Positions 45,080 to 56,064 of a stretch of 64,000 nucleotides of DNA are shown piece by piece. The stretch comes from Sorangium aterium (lineage in GTDB: Bacteria; Myxococcota_A; Polyangia; Polyangiales; Polyangiaceae), in assembly GCF_028368935.1 (NCBI RefSeq), contig NZ_JAQNDK010000002.1, forward strand, positions 1,178,001-1,242,000, written 5' to 3'. Made by a program: the position numbers and the translations under genes. Under the pieces are notes generated by a model. The model was not told where the DNA came from. It did no database searches and worked only from the letters and a program-made list of their open reading frames with translations. Position 1 is the stretch's first letter. Every line of letters begins with the position of its first letter.

Positions 45080-46411
45080 ATGATCGTCATGAAGTTCGGC
45101 GGCAGCTCGGTCGAGAGCCGCGCGCAGATCGAGAAGGTTCTTCACATCGTCAGAGCCCGCCTGGCCCGCCGCCCCGTCGTGGTGAGCTCCGCTCACAAGG
45201 GCATGACCGACGCGCTGATCAACGCCGCCAAGGCCGCCGCCACGGGGCGGTTCGATCCCTCCGTCCCGGTGAACAAGCAGCGCGCGGTCGCCGAGTCGCT
45301 CGGCTGCGCGCCCGAGCTCCTCGCGCCCTTCTACGAGGAGATCGGCGATCTGCTGCGCGGCATCAGCCTCGTCAAGGAGCTCAGCCCGAGGAGCCTCGAC
45401 TACATCGCGAGCTTCGGAGAGCGCATGGCCGTGCGGTGCATCGCGGACTTCTTCGCAAGGAGCGGCGTGCCGGCCCGCGCCTACGACGTCTGGGACCTCG
45501 GCTTCGTCACCGACGCGAACTTCGGCCGCGCGCGCCCGCTGCCCGGCTTCGACGCACGGATCAAGGCCATGTTCGCCGAGCGCGTCCCCGAGGGGATCGT
45601 GGCGATCGTCACCGGCTTCGTCGGCCGCAACGAGGCCGGCGAGATCACGACCGTCGGCCGCAACGGGAGCGACCTGACGGCCACGCTGGTCGCGGCGGGG
45701 CTCGGCGCCGAGGAGGCGCAGATCTGGAGCGACACCGACGGCGTGATGACCGCCGACCCGAGCGTCGTGAAGACGGCCCGGAACATCCCCACGATGCGCT
45801 TCGAAGAGGCCGCGGAGCTCGCGTTCTTCGGCTCCCGCGTCCTGCACCCCTCCACGCTGCTGCCCGCCATGGAGAAGGGCATCCCGGTGCGGGTGCTCAA
45901 CACGAACCGGCCGGATCACCCCGGCACGGTCATCGACTTCAACACCGACGCCGCGTCTCCGGCCGTGACGAGCATCGCCTACCGCGAGCGGCAGGTCGTG
46001 CTCAAGATCAGCTCGACCCGGATGTTCGGCGAGGTCGGCTTCCTCGCGCAGGTACTCGCGGTGCTGGCCCGGCACGAGGTCGTGATCGACGTGATCACCA
46101 CGTCCGAGGTCTCGGTCTCGATGACCACCGACGACCTCGGGAAGCTCAGCCGCGCGCTCCCCGAGCTCGAGCAGTTCGGCGCCTGCGAGGTCCTGCCCAA
46201 CCGGACGACCCTCGTGATCGTCGGCCAGGGCATGTCCAAGCAGAAGGGCGTCGCCGCGCAGGTGCTCGAGGCGATGGCCCAGGCCGGCGTCAACGTCGAG
46301 ATGCTCAGCTACGCCACGGGCAGCGTGAACCTGTCGATGGTCATCGAGGACGCGCACGTCGCCTCGGCGGTTGGCGTTCTGCACCACTCCCTCTTCGAGA
46401 AGGCGCGGTGA
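45080..46411 (+). CDS. lysC: Aspartate kinase (LysC-type, monofunctional)
   Basis: 443 residues. GGAGG precedes the ATG. The kinase domain opens with [11 protein letters not shown] and has [13 protein letters not shown] near 194-206 (substrate Ser/Asp-binding loop) and [11 protein letters not shown] near 217-227. Two ACT domains fill the C-terminal 130 residues (about 308-441). It has no homoserine dehydrogenase domain. The enzyme catalyses ATP-dependent phosphorylation of aspartate, the first step to lysine, threonine and methionine, and is usually controlled by lysine through the ACT part. No diaminopimelate gene is adjacent, so it is probably on its own transcript. Confidence 0.92.
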   Translation: MIVMKFGGSSVESRAQIEKVLHIVRARLARRPVVVSSAHKGMTDALINAAKAAATGRFDPSVPVNKQRAVAESLGCAPELLAPFYEEIGDLLRGISLVKELSPRSLDYIASFGERMAVRCIADFFARSGVPARAYDVWDLGFVTDANFGRARPLPGFDARIKAMFAERVPEGIVAIVTGFVGRNEAGEITTVGRNGSDLTATLVAAGLGAEEAQIWSDTDGVMTADPSVVKTARNIPTMRFEEAAELAFFGSRVLHPSTLLPAMEKGIPVRVLNTNRPDHPGTVIDFNTDAASPAVTSIAYRERQVVLKISSTRMFGEVGFLAQVLAVLARHEVVIDVITTSEVSVSMTTDDLGKLSRALPELEQFGACEVLPNRTTLVIVGQGMSKQKGVAAQVLEAMAQAGVNVEMLSYATGSVNLSMVIEDAHVASAVGVLHHSLFEKAR

Positions 46412-46464
46412 CGCCCCCCTGGCGCGCCGAACAGATTGAACCTCGATAAACAGCAGAGGCTTCA

Positions 46465-46526
46465 CAGGGAGGCGAGGAAACGGGGAGATTTTTCTTTCTC
46501 TTCCTCCTCGCCTCCTGGTCTCCCTG
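46465..46526. terminator. Hairpin after the aspartate kinase gene
   Basis: CAGGGAG and GGCGAGGA (46465-46478) pair with TCCTCGCC and CTCCCTG (46505-46526) to form a long interrupted stem. It sits 55 nt after the aspartate kinase stop and could end that transcript. Parts resemble the CTCCCTGT-type blocks of the repeats at 11848-12132. Confidence 0.4.
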
Positions 46527-46657
46527 TTGGTTTTCTCGGATCCTCGACGTGATCGGTGTTCCTGCCGGGTGACGCGACGTTGACACGCGTGACGCGACGC
46601 GGGCGCCGCAGTAGGCGTAGGCCTCGGTCGGACCAGGCGTCCGGCCCCGGGGAGACC

Positions 46658-47461
46658 ATGACGGCGGCACACCTCGACGGCAGCGCGACGATCCCGCGCG
46701 AGAGCACGACCGACATCCTGCGGAGGATCGAGGCCGCGCACGGCACGTACGCCACGCGCACCGCGCTCGCGTTCGACGCGGACGGCACCCTCTGGGAGGG
46801 GGACGTGGGGGTCGACCTCTTCGAGGCGTTCCTCGCGGGGCGCTTCGCGCGGCCCGAGGCGGAGGCGGCGCTGCGCCGCGAGGCCGAGGCGTTCGGCGTC
46901 GCCGCGGAGGGCGGCGCGCACGAGATCGCGAGCGCGCTCTACGCGGCGTTCAACGCCGAGCGCTACCCGGAGGACAGGGCGTTCGCGATGATGGCCTGGG
47001 CCTTCGCGGGGTGGCGCGAGGACGAGCTCGCGGCGCTCGTCGATCGCGTGCTCGAGGAGAAGGGCCACGCAGGGCGGATCCGGCCGGCGCTGCTGCCGAT
47101 CCTCGACTGGGCGCGCTCGCGCGGCGTCCCGGTGTACGTCGTCTCGGCGTCGCCTCGCGCCGTGATCGAGCGCGCCGTCGCGCGCCTCGGCGTCGCGCCC
47201 GAGCGCATCGCCGCGATGACCCCGGCCGTCCGCGAAGGCCGGATCGCCCCCGAGCTCGGCGCGCCCGCGACTTACGGCGAGGGGAAGACCCGCGCCCTCG
47301 AGCGCATCTTCCCCGAGCTCGCGGTGCTCGCGGCCTTCGGCGACAGCGCCTACGACGCCGCCCTGCTCCGGACGGCCCGGGTGCCCGTCGCGGTCTCCCC
47401 GAGCCCCAAGCTGCTCGCTGTCGCCGACTTGATCCCCGGGCTCGTCCTGCTCGCCACCTGA
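46658..47461 (+). CDS. HAD-superfamily (IB) phosphatase
   Basis: 267 residues from an ATG with GGGGAG upstream. The HAD motifs are in order: FDADGTLW near 39-46 (nucleophile Asp), VVSASPR near 160 (motif II), a Lys near 210 (motif III, GEGKTRAL) and FGDSAYDAALL near 227-237 (motif IV). This matches the phosphoserine-phosphatase-like IB subfamily. It is the first gene of a run with an ABC importer (9-nt gap to the ATP-binding gene), so its substrate is probably the imported solute's phosphate. Removing phosphate from glycerol-3-phosphate or a sugar phosphate is inference. Confidence 0.85.
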   Translation: MTAAHLDGSATIPRESTTDILRRIEAAHGTYATRTALAFDADGTLWEGDVGVDLFEAFLAGRFARPEAEAALRREAEAFGVAAEGGAHEIASALYAAFNAERYPEDRAFAMMAWAFAGWREDELAALVDRVLEEKGHAGRIRPALLPILDWARSRGVPVYVVSASPRAVIERAVARLGVAPERIAAMTPAVREGRIAPELGAPATYGEGKTRALERIFPELAVLAAFGDSAYDAALLRTARVPVAVSPSPKLLAVADLIPGLVLLAT

Positions 47462-47470
47462 GCTTTTGCC

Positions 47471-48594
<1,124 letters not shown>

Positions 48595-48598
<4 letters not shown>

Positions 48599-49917
48599 AC
48601 GGGGAAGGCCGCGCCGTGCGCTCGCGGCGCGACGCGCTCCGTGCGCTCGCCGCGTCGCTCGCCGCGGCCGCGGCGGGATCGATCGGCTGCGCGCGGCGCG
48701 CATCCGACGGGCGCATCGAGGGCTCGCTGTGGTTCGCCTACGGCGGCAAGAACCGCGAGGTGCTCCTGTCGCTCGTCGACCAGTTCCACCGCGAGCAGGG
48801 CCGCTACCGCATCGACGCCGTGTACCAGGGCGACTACTTCGAGGCGCTCGCCAAGCTGCGGACCGCGCTCGCGGCGGGCGCGGCGCCCGCCCTGACGCAC
48901 GTGGTCGGCGAGGTGGTGCCCTACCTGGCCGAGGCGGGCGTGCTCGAGCCGCTCGATCGGCTCCTCGCCGACGCCCCGGGCGGCGATCTCGACGTGGTCG
49001 AGGCGCTCGGCCAGTCGGGGACGTTCGTGGGCGGCGGCGAGCGCCCGCTCGTGTGCCTGCCGTTCAACCGATCGACGCCGATCGCCTACTACAACCGGAA
49101 TGTGTTTCGCGAGCTCGGGCTGTCGCCGCCGACGACCTGGGACGAGCTGCGCGCGACGGCCGCGCGGCTCGTCGTGCGCGACGGCGCGAGCACGCGGCGG
49201 TGGGGCTTCGAGTGCCCGATCGACTGGTGGTTCTGGGCGGCGCTCGTCGGGCAAGCGGGCGGCGACGTCGTGGCCCCGGACGGCACGCCCACGCTCGGCG
49301 GGGAGGCGGGCGTGCGCGCCCTCCGGTTCTGGCAGACCCTCGTGCACGAGGACCGCACGATGAAGCCGCCGCCCGGGCGCGATTACAACGCGTGGCAGGT
49401 GACGAACACCGATTTCCTGGCAGGCCGGGTCGCGATGATCTGGACCTCGACCGCGTTCCTCCGGTACCTGGAGGACAACGCGAGCCAGGCGGGCGCCGGG
49501 AAGTTCGAGGTGGGCGCCGCCCCGCTGCCGCGCGACGTGCGCGCCTCGGTGCCCACGGGCGGGACGATGTTCGTGATGCCGCGGGGCGCCGCGCCGGCGG
49601 CGCAGGAGGCGGCGTTCGCGTTCCTGCGCTGGATGATGCAGCCGGAGCAGGCGAACTCGTTCGCGACGCGGACGGGCTACATCCCCGTCTCGCGCCGCGG
49701 CCTCGAGGTGCTCAGGCAGGATGGCTATTACGCCGCGCACCCGAACGACCGCGTCGCCGTGGACCAGCTCGCGCACGCCGCGCCCTGGCCCTGGTCTCCG
49801 GAGCTGTTCCGCGTCCAGCGCGAGGCGGTGCAGCCCCGGCTCGAAGAGGCGGTGCTCGCCCCGCGCGACGCCGCCGAGACCCTCTCCGAGGCCGTCCGCG
49901 CGGCGCGCGAGCGATGA
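48595..49917 (+). CDS. ABC transporter extracellular solute-binding lipoprotein (family 1)
   Basis: 440 residues from an ATG that overlaps the previous stop (ATGA). The leader has twin arginines (SRRDALRALAASL) and a Cys at about 31 (GSIGC), so it may be exported by Tat and lipidated. The mature part matches MalE/UgpB-type binding proteins: LWFAYGGKNREVL, PFNRSTPIAYYNRNVFRELG, and a hinge region with AMIWTSTAF near 280. The end contains DRVAVDQLAHAAPWPWSPE. Ligand contacts cannot be assigned. It lies in a run of five genes with overlaps, so all are one operon. Confidence 0.9.
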
Positions 49918-50795
49918 AGCCCAAACACCCCCTCTCGCCCTACCTGCTCCTCCTGCCCACCGCGGCATTCCTGGCGGTGTTCTTCCTGATCCCGCTCCTG
50001 CTCGCGGCCAAGAACAGCTTCTTCACGTGGGACCTGCTCACGCCCCCGCGGTATGTCGGGCTCCGGAACTACGAGGTCCTCGTCGGGAGCGGCGAGCTCG
50101 CCGGCACGCTGCTCCGCACGCTCGGCTACAGCGCCGTCGTGGTGGCGCTCTCCGGCGCCCTGGGGCTCGCGCTGGCGGTGGCGCTCGATCGACCTGGGCC
50201 TGTCTATGCCTTCGTGCGGGGCGCTGTGTTCAGCGCCTATGTCGTGTCGTGGGTCGCCGTGGCGCTCCTCTGGATGTGGATCCTCGACGCCGAGGGGCTC
50301 TTCACCGCCGCGCTCCGCGGGGTCGGCCTGCCGACGATGAGCTGGCTCGGCGATCCCCGCTCGGCGCTGCTCGCGCTGGCCGCGGTGAGCGTCTGGAAGA
50401 TCACCGGCTATGCCATGGTCATCTTCCTGGCCGGCCTCCAGGACATCCCCCGCGCGCTCCACGAAGCGGCCGCGCTCGACGGCGCCGGCCCATGGCGGCG
50501 GTTCCGCCACGTGACATGGCCGCTGCTCCGCCCGAGCGCCGCCTTCGTGGCGACGACGAGCCTCATCCTCTCTTTTCAGGCGTTCGACGTGATCCGCGTG
50601 ATGACGCAGGGAGGGCCGGTCAAAGCGACGACCCTCTTCGTCTACGCGATCTACGAGCACGTCTTCGTGAACCTGCGGGTCGGCCGGGCCAGCGCCATGA
50701 TCGTGATTTTCTTCAGCTTTTTGCTCCTCCTGACGGTCCTGCAGCTCTGGGCGCTCCGCGCGGGCGCGCCGCGCGAGGGGAGGCGGCCGTCGTGA
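49914..50795 (+). CDS. ABC transporter permease (UgpA/MalF-like)
   Basis: 293 residues. The ATG overlaps the previous stop (ATGA). Six transmembrane helices and the EAA loop (HEAAALDGAGPWRRFRHVTWP, near 181-201), which contacts the ATP-binding subunit. It pairs with the next permease to form the channel. A GTGA overlap joins it to that gene. The long frame starting near 48165 is a shadow. Confidence 0.9.
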   Translation: MKPKHPLSPYLLLLPTAAFLAVFFLIPLLLAAKNSFFTWDLLTPPRYVGLRNYEVLVGSGELAGTLLRTLGYSAVVVALSGALGLALAVALDRPGPVYAFVRGAVFSAYVVSWVAVALLWMWILDAEGLFTAALRGVGLPTMSWLGDPRSALLALAAVSVWKITGYAMVIFLAGLQDIPRALHEAAALDGAGPWRRFRHVTWPLLRPSAAFVATTSLILSFQAFDVIRVMTQGGPVKATTLFVYAIYEHVFVNLRVGRASAMIVIFFSFLLLLTVLQLWALRAGAPREGRRPS

Positions 50796-51646
50796 CGGCG
50801 GGGCAGAGCGGCGGCGCCCGCGCGGGGCTCTTCAACTCGCGCTCGCGCCGCCTCGCCTCGGACGCCGTGCTCCTCGTGGTGGCGATCGTGTGGCTCGGGC
50901 CCTATGCGTGGATGACGATCACCTCGCTGAAGACGCTGCCCGAGATCACCCGCGCTCCGGCTTACCCCTTGCCGCAGGCCTTCCAGCTGGGCGCGTACCG
51001 CGAGGTGCTCCAGGCGGTGCCGGTGATGCGGTATTTCGTCAACACCGTGTTCATGGCGACGGCGATCGCGCTCTTGCAGATCGCCCTCGCGCTCCCGGCC
51101 GGTTATGCGCTCGCGAAACTCAGGTTCGTGGGGCGGAGCGCCGCGTTCGTCCTGGTGCTCTCGTGCCTTCTCATCCCGGCGCAGGTGACGTTCGTGCCGG
51201 TCTTCACGATGCTCGGCTCGGTCGGCCTCGTGAACACGTTCGGGGCGCTGATCCTGCCCTTCGGGGTGAGCGCGCTCGGCACGTTCCTCGTGCGCCAGGC
51301 GCTGCTCTCGGTCCCTGACGAGATCATCGAGGCGGCGAGGATGGATGGGGCTGGCGAGCTCAGGATTATCTACCTGATCCTCGGCCCGATGCTGCGGCCG
51401 ACGCTCTCGGCGCTGTTCCTGTTCAGCTTCGTCTTTCACTACAACGATTACTTCTGGCCGCTCGTCATGACGACCGACGACCAGGTGCGCACGCTGCCGC
51501 TCGCGATCGCCCTTCTCCGGGAGCAGGGCACCGGCGTCCGCTGGCACCTCGTGATGGCCGGCAACGTGATCCTGAGCCTGCCTGTGCTCCTCGTGTTCGC
51601 GGCGGCGCAGCGGCAGATCCTGCGCGCGGTGACGGCGCGGATCTGA
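50792..51646 (+). CDS. ABC transporter permease (UgpE/MalG-like)
   Basis: 284 residues from a GTG that overlaps the previous stop. Six transmembrane helices and an EAA loop (EAARMDGAGELRIIYLILGP, near 189-208). It begins with a Ser/Arg-rich cytoplasmic lead typical of the MalG side. It is the last gene of the phosphatase/importer operon; no terminator-like hairpin with T-run follows. Confidence 0.9.
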   Translation: MTAGQSGGARAGLFNSRSRRLASDAVLLVVAIVWLGPYAWMTITSLKTLPEITRAPAYPLPQAFQLGAYREVLQAVPVMRYFVNTVFMATAIALLQIALALPAGYALAKLRFVGRSAAFVLVLSCLLIPAQVTFVPVFTMLGSVGLVNTFGALILPFGVSALGTFLVRQALLSVPDEIIEAARMDGAGELRIIYLILGPMLRPTLSALFLFSFVFHYNDYFWPLVMTTDDQVRTLPLAIALLREQGTGVRWHLVMAGNVILSLPVLLVFAAAQRQILRAVTARI

Positions 51647-51969
51647 GCGGCGCGGGCGCCCGGGCAGGCCCGGCGCCGGAGGCCGGCGATCGGGCGATCT
51701 ACCGGCCGGCGTGTGCATCGGCGTGGCAGTGAGCGTCGGGCGCGATCGAGCCCGGCCATCGTCGCTGTCGCTGGCTCCTGCGCTTCGCTCGGGCAGCGGT
51801 CGACTGGAGGGTACAGCGCGCCGCGGCGTCGGTGGCAGAAGAGAGCGCTGCGCGGTTTGTTCTCGTCCGGACGCCTTGTTTTCTGGCCCGGTCGTCGCAC
51901 CGGCTCGCGCCGGCCACGGCAGCGTCGGCCACGGCAGCGCCGGCCAGGCGCTGCGGAAGGAGATCCACG
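51647..51969. other. Intergenic region
   Basis: About 320 nt after the importer operon. GC-rich stretches with self-complementary blocks (GGCGCCGGAGGCCGGC type) are seen just after the stop. The ribosome site AAGGAG of the next gene is at its end. Nothing else is supported. Confidence 0.35.
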
Positions 51970-52245
51970 ATGACCACCACCGAGCCAATGATGCAGAAGC
52001 AGATGGTGCAGAAGGAAGAGGGCAGGATCACGACGAAGATCGAGGAGAGGACCGGCAGGATTCCGTCCGGCACTTATCTCGGGTTGGCGATCGGCTCGAT
52101 GGTGGTCTCGGCCGGCTGCATGCTGGCGGGCAAGAAGCAGATCGCGAACTTCATCGGCCAGTGGGCGCCATCTCTGCTCGTGATCGGCCTGTACAACAAG
52201 CTGGTCAAGCTCGAGCACGAGCTGGGATACGGCGACTACCGCTGA
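51970..52245 (+). CDS. Small membrane-associated protein of unknown function
   Basis: 91 residues from an ATG with AAGGAG 6 nt upstream. A charged Met/Gln/Lys-rich start is followed by two hydrophobic segments (about 35-53 and 62-77) and a short charged end. Two Gly-rich helices suggest a small membrane protein. I recognise no family. The longer frame starting upstream is Arg/Ala-rich and lacks a ribosome site. It stands alone before the cytochrome lipoprotein. Confidence 0.6.
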   Translation: MTTTEPMMQKQMVQKEEGRITTKIEERTGRIPSGTYLGLAIGSMVVSAGCMLAGKKQIANFIGQWAPSLLVIGLYNKLVKLEHELGYGDYR

Positions 52246-52514
52246 CAGCCTCCCTCCCGAGCTCCGGCCTCTCGAGCTCGGGCCTCCATCCAGCCGGCTG
52301 CACGGCGCCCTCGCGGCGCCGTCGCGACCCCGTGGTCGAGCGCCCGCCCCGGCGGGCGCGCCGCGTGACGCCCTTCGCGCATCGCCTGAGAACACGCGTT
52401 CCCGCTCCGGCCTGCGGACGGCGCGCCGCCTGCGGCGATAGCCGCCGTCCAAATCTCGACGCCTGCCTGGAATCCTTCTTGCTGAGCTCGCGCGCGCGGC
52501 GAACGGAGGAACCC

Positions 52515-54326
52515 ATGCGTCTGCCCCTTTCTGGTTCTCTTGTCATGGCAGGGCTCTTGTCCACGGGCGTTTTCTCGTCAGCTCTCACGGCGTGCGGCCC
52601 GGGGGATCCCGACCCGGTGGCCGGGGTGAATGTCGACGACCCTGATCAGCAGATCACGGTGACGGAGGTGCCACCGCCGGCCATCAGCGGCGGAACGCTG
52701 ATCGTCGCCAGCGACGGTCACACGGCGGTGGCGGCGGACGCCGACCGCGATCGCGTCTGGATCGTCGATCTCCAAAGCGGCGAGCCGGCGGAGGTGCCGC
52801 TGGAGCGCGGCGACGAGCCCGGGCGCCTCGTCGAGGACGCGAGCGGCCGGGTCCACGTGGCGCTCCGGCGCGCCGGCGCGGTGGTGACCCTCGATGTCGA
52901 GGCGCGGTCGGTCATCGCGCGCAGGGAGGTCTGCCGGGCGCCGCGCGGGGTCGCCTACGACGCCTCGCTCGACGCCATCCACGTCGCCTGCGCCGGCGGC
53001 GAGCTCGTGACGCTCCCGGCCTCCGGCGGCCCCGCCGTCCGGAAGCTCCGCCCCGCCCCCGACCTGCGCGACGTCGTTGTCGAGGGCGACCGGCTCCTTG
53101 TCAGCCGCTTCAGGTCCGCGGAGACGCTGGTCGTGGGCCCCGACGGCGCGGTGCTCTCGCGCCGCACGCTCCCCGTCTTCTACTCGAACGGGTTCGCCAA
53201 CTCGGAGTATGCGCCGTCCGTGGCCTGGCGCATGGCGCCGCTCGCCGGCGGAGGTGCGCTGATGGTGCACCAGCGCTCGATGTCGTCGAAGGTCACCCTC
53301 AGCCCAGGCGGCTATTACCAGTCTGCCGACTGCGACGGGAACATCGTGCACGCCGCGGTCAGCAGGATCGACCCGGCGGACGTTCCTGACACATCGATCC
53401 CCTCGCTGCCTGCGGCCGCGATCCCGAATGTCTCGCTGCCGGTCGACATCGCGGTCACGCCCGACGGCGCGCGGATGGCCATCGTGGCGGCCGGCAGACG
53501 CACCGTCGTGAGCGCGACCGTCGACAATCTGGAGCGCGACGCCGAGACGGCCAGCTGCAGCCCGGAGGTCACCGCGAACGTGCTGAGCGGGCAGCCCGTC
53601 GCCGTGGCCTTCGACGGCCGGGGCGAGATCGTCGTGCAGCTGCGCGAGCCGGCAGCCCTGGAGGTGGTCGGCGGGCGCACCATCGCGCTTCCGGGCGAGA
53701 GCGTGAAGGACACCGGACACGATATGTTCCACCGCCCGCCGAACGCCGTGAGCGCCGTGGCGTGCGCGTCGTGCCACCCCGAAGGGCACGAGGACGGGCG
53801 GACGTGGGACTTCGATCCCGTGGGCCTGCGGCGGACGCAGGCGCTGGGCGGCGGCATCCTGAAGACGGCGCCCCTCCACTGGAGCGGCGATCTGCAGGAT
53901 CTCGCGGGCCTGATGGGGGAGGTGTTCGTCTCCCGCATGGGCGGCCAGCAGCCCGGCGCCCGGCGGCTCGACCTGATGGCCCGTTACCTCGACAGCCTGC
54001 CCGCCTTCCCGGCGTCGCCGCCCGAGGACGACGCCGCCGTGGCGCGGGGCGAGGTGCTCTTCCATGACAAGAAGGTGGCCTGCGCGGACTGCCACGGTGG
54101 CCTGATGCTCACCAACAACCGGAACGAGGACGTGGGCAAGGGCGAGCGGTTGCAGGTGCCCTCGCTCCTCGGCATCGCCGGGCGCGCGCCGTTCATGCAC
54201 GACGGCTGCGCGGCGACGCTCCGCGATCGCTTCGATCCGCTGTGCGGAGGCGACAAGCACGGTGACGTCTCCGGCCTGACCTCCGCGCAGCTGGACGATC
54301 TGGTCGCGTACCTCGAGACCCTCTGA
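52515..54326 (+). CDS. Lipoprotein with beta-propeller and two c-type haem sites
   Basis: 603 residues. GGAGG lies 5 nt before the ATG. Lipoprotein signal (LVMAGLLSTGVFSSALTAC). Residues about 60-400 are propeller-like with repeated DG...V..D..R patterns. Two CxxCH haem motifs follow: CASCH near 417 and CADCH near 523, with Met-containing stretches after the second (LMLTNNRNE, PFMHDG) that may give the axial ligand. The C-terminal part resembles di-haem cytochrome c peroxidase/MauG-type domains. It is likely a periplasmic electron-transfer or oxidoreductase lipoprotein that needs the Ccm system. No partner gene is adjacent. Confidence 0.82.
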   Translation: MRLPLSGSLVMAGLLSTGVFSSALTACGPGDPDPVAGVNVDDPDQQITVTEVPPPAISGGTLIVASDGHTAVAADADRDRVWIVDLQSGEPAEVPLERGDEPGRLVEDASGRVHVALRRAGAVVTLDVEARSVIARREVCRAPRGVAYDASLDAIHVACAGGELVTLPASGGPAVRKLRPAPDLRDVVVEGDRLLVSRFRSAETLVVGPDGAVLSRRTLPVFYSNGFANSEYAPSVAWRMAPLAGGGALMVHQRSMSSKVTLSPGGYYQSADCDGNIVHAAVSRIDPADVPDTSIPSLPAAAIPNVSLPVDIAVTPDGARMAIVAAGRRTVVSATVDNLERDAETASCSPEVTANVLSGQPVAVAFDGRGEIVVQLREPAALEVVGGRTIALPGESVKDTGHDMFHRPPNAVSAVACASCHPEGHEDGRTWDFDPVGLRRTQALGGGILKTAPLHWSGDLQDLAGLMGEVFVSRMGGQQPGARRLDLMARYLDSLPAFPASPPEDDAAVARGEVLFHDKKVACADCHGGLMLTNNRNEDVGKGERLQVPSLLGIAGRAPFMHDGCAATLRDRFDPLCGGDKHGDVSGLTSAQLDDLVAYLETL

Positions 54327-54716
54327 GCCTCCGGCACGCCGCGCTCCTCGCGCGGTACGACCGAGGCGTTCCTCGACATCCGGGGCCGATTGCCACGATA
54401 CGAGCCCCCATCACCCGGCAACCAGCGGAGCGGGGAAACCGCGTGTGACAGCGCCCGGCCCGGACGCGCCGCCGTCGGCTGGCGCCGCGCTCTCGACGGC
54501 ACAGCCGTTGCTCGTCCATCGAAACCGACGCAACCGACGCAACCGTCGCAACCGACATCGCGGCTCGATGGACCCGGGCCACACGCACGGTCTGTCTTTC
54601 CCGCACGTTCCCACGTTCGCGCGTTCTCGCGATTCTCACGCTCCCACAACGGGGCGAGCCGGCGTCTCCGACGAAGCCGCCGACCCGCGAGGTGGAGCAG
54701 GCGCAAGGAGGGCACC
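54327..54716. other. Intergenic region with a short tandem repeat
   Basis: About 390 nt. Four tandem 9-nt units of the GCAACCGAC type occupy 54521-54556. Otherwise no gene or motif is supported. AAGGAGG at the end is the ribosome site of the next gene. Confidence 0.45.
54521..54556. repeat. 9-nt tandem repeat, four units
   Basis: Units GAAACCGAC, GCAACCGAC, GCAACCGTC, GCAACCGAC. Simple tandem repeat of unknown role, likely polymerase slippage. Confidence 0.7.
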
Positions 54717-55289
54717 ATGCCTAGAGGCGACAAATCCAGCTACACGACCAAGCAGAAGCGGCAGGCCGAGCACATCGAAGAGGGGTACGAGAAGCGCGGG
54801 GTCCCCGATGAAGAGGCCGAGCGGCGGGCCTGGGCGACCGTCAACAAGATGACCGGCGGGGGGAAGAAGTCGGGCTCGGGGGTGGGCAAGCCGGTGAACA
54901 AGGAGCCGGCGAGGAAGGGGGGTCGCAAGGGGGGCGCCGCGTCCAAGGCGCGGCCCGCCGCCGCGAGGAGCGCGGCGGCGAAGAAGGCGGCGGCGACCCG
55001 CAAGCGGAACGCCGCGGCGAGCGCCGGAGGGTCCACGGCCGCGAAGAAGGCGCCGGCGAGGGCGAAGAAGAGCGCCGCGTCCAGCGCTCGCTCGCGCAGC
55101 ACCTCGGCCAAGTCGACGAGCAGCCGCTCCCGCGCCGCGCAGGGCACGGCCCGCCGCGGCGGGGCAGGGGCCTCGCGCAAGACGACCTCGGGGGCGAAGA
55201 CAGGAGCGCGGCGCGCCGCGAACGGGGCCTCGCGCAAGACGAGCTCGAGGGCGAAGACCGGAGCGCGGCGCGCCGCGAGCGGGTCCTGA
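54717..55289 (+). CDS. Histone H1-like basic protein with a plasmid-stabilisation-type N-terminus
   Basis: 190 residues from an ATG with AAGGAGG upstream. Residues 1-55 match the short conserved block often called plasmid stabilisation protein (KSSYTTKQKRQAEHIEEGYE, RAWATVNKMTGG). The rest is Lys/Ala/Arg/Ser-rich, with many AAKKAAA and RKTSSRAKTG-like repeats, as in histone H1-like nucleoid proteins of bacteria. There is no membrane segment or enzyme motif. DNA compaction is a reasonable guess for the tail; the N-terminal block has no known biochemistry that I can name. The next gene begins 34 nt after. Confidence 0.75.
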   Translation: MPRGDKSSYTTKQKRQAEHIEEGYEKRGVPDEEAERRAWATVNKMTGGGKKSGSGVGKPVNKEPARKGGRKGGAASKARPAAARSAAAKKAAATRKRNAAASAGGSTAAKKAPARAKKSAASSARSRSTSAKSTSSRSRAAQGTARRGGAGASRKTTSGAKTGARRAANGASRKTSSRAKTGARRAASGS

Positions 55290-55323
55290 CGTCCCGGTGA
55301 GAAGGGGAGAGGGGGCAACAACC

Positions 55324-55980
55324 ATGCAGGAACTTCAGAGCAACGGGGTGACGAATGGCGAGGGCGGCCTGCTGGGGGACGAATCCGGGCCGCAGGAAGA
55401 GAGCCGGCGAGGGCGCGCGTTCCTCACGAGCCTCGTCCGGGAGCTGTTTCAGACGGAGCGCTCCGCGATGATCCATCCGCGGATCGAGGCGGAGCGCCTC
55501 GGCAATGTGCCGCCGGCGCACGCCTTGCGGGCGGTCTCGACCCACGCGGAGGCCGCGCTGGCGGAGATCCTCCCGCTCCTCCGCGAGCGCGAGCTGCCCA
55601 TCAGCGCGGGCGGCAGCACGGTGGGCGAGGCCTTCTCGGCCCTGCGCGATCACCTCGCCGATTACCTGCTCAGCACCGAGAGGTCCTACCGCGGCACGCT
55701 GCTCGGGATGCGGCACGGCGTCGACCTCGTCGAGCTGCTCCAGTACGTCGCGACCGTGGAGGGCGAGACGCCCCTCGCCGCGTGGTGCGCGCGGTGGCTC
55801 TCGATGCGCAGGCCCCTCGTCGAGGCGGTCGCCGACGAGCTCGCGTGGTTCGCGGCGCGCCCGATGCGCGCCATGCGGGCGGCGAAGGACGACGGCGTGG
55901 CCCACCTCCTCCGGGGCCTCGCGAACGGCGTGGAGCTCGCGGCGCAGCGGCTCCGCCGCCTCGTCACGTTCGCCGGTTGA
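55324..55980 (+). CDS. Helical protein of unknown function
   Basis: 218 residues. ATG with GAGGGGG upstream, 34 nt after the histone H1-like gene, so cotranscription is likely. The sequence is predicted all alpha-helical with Ala/Leu/Arg heptads, in a layout that could be a four-helix bundle (about 60-200). Histidines and glutamates are present but no ferritin motif can be claimed. Family unknown. Confidence 0.6.
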   Translation: MQELQSNGVTNGEGGLLGDESGPQEESRRGRAFLTSLVRELFQTERSAMIHPRIEAERLGNVPPAHALRAVSTHAEAALAEILPLLRERELPISAGGSTVGEAFSALRDHLADYLLSTERSYRGTLLGMRHGVDLVELLQYVATVEGETPLAAWCARWLSMRRPLVEAVADELAWFAARPMRAMRAAKDDGVAHLLRGLANGVELAAQRLRRLVTFAG

Positions 55981-56064
55981 CGCCCGCCGGCCGCGCGCGG
56001 AGACAGCCCGGCGCAGGGCTGCGCGCGGCGCCGCGCGCGGCGTCGAAGCCGAGGAGGATGCGCA

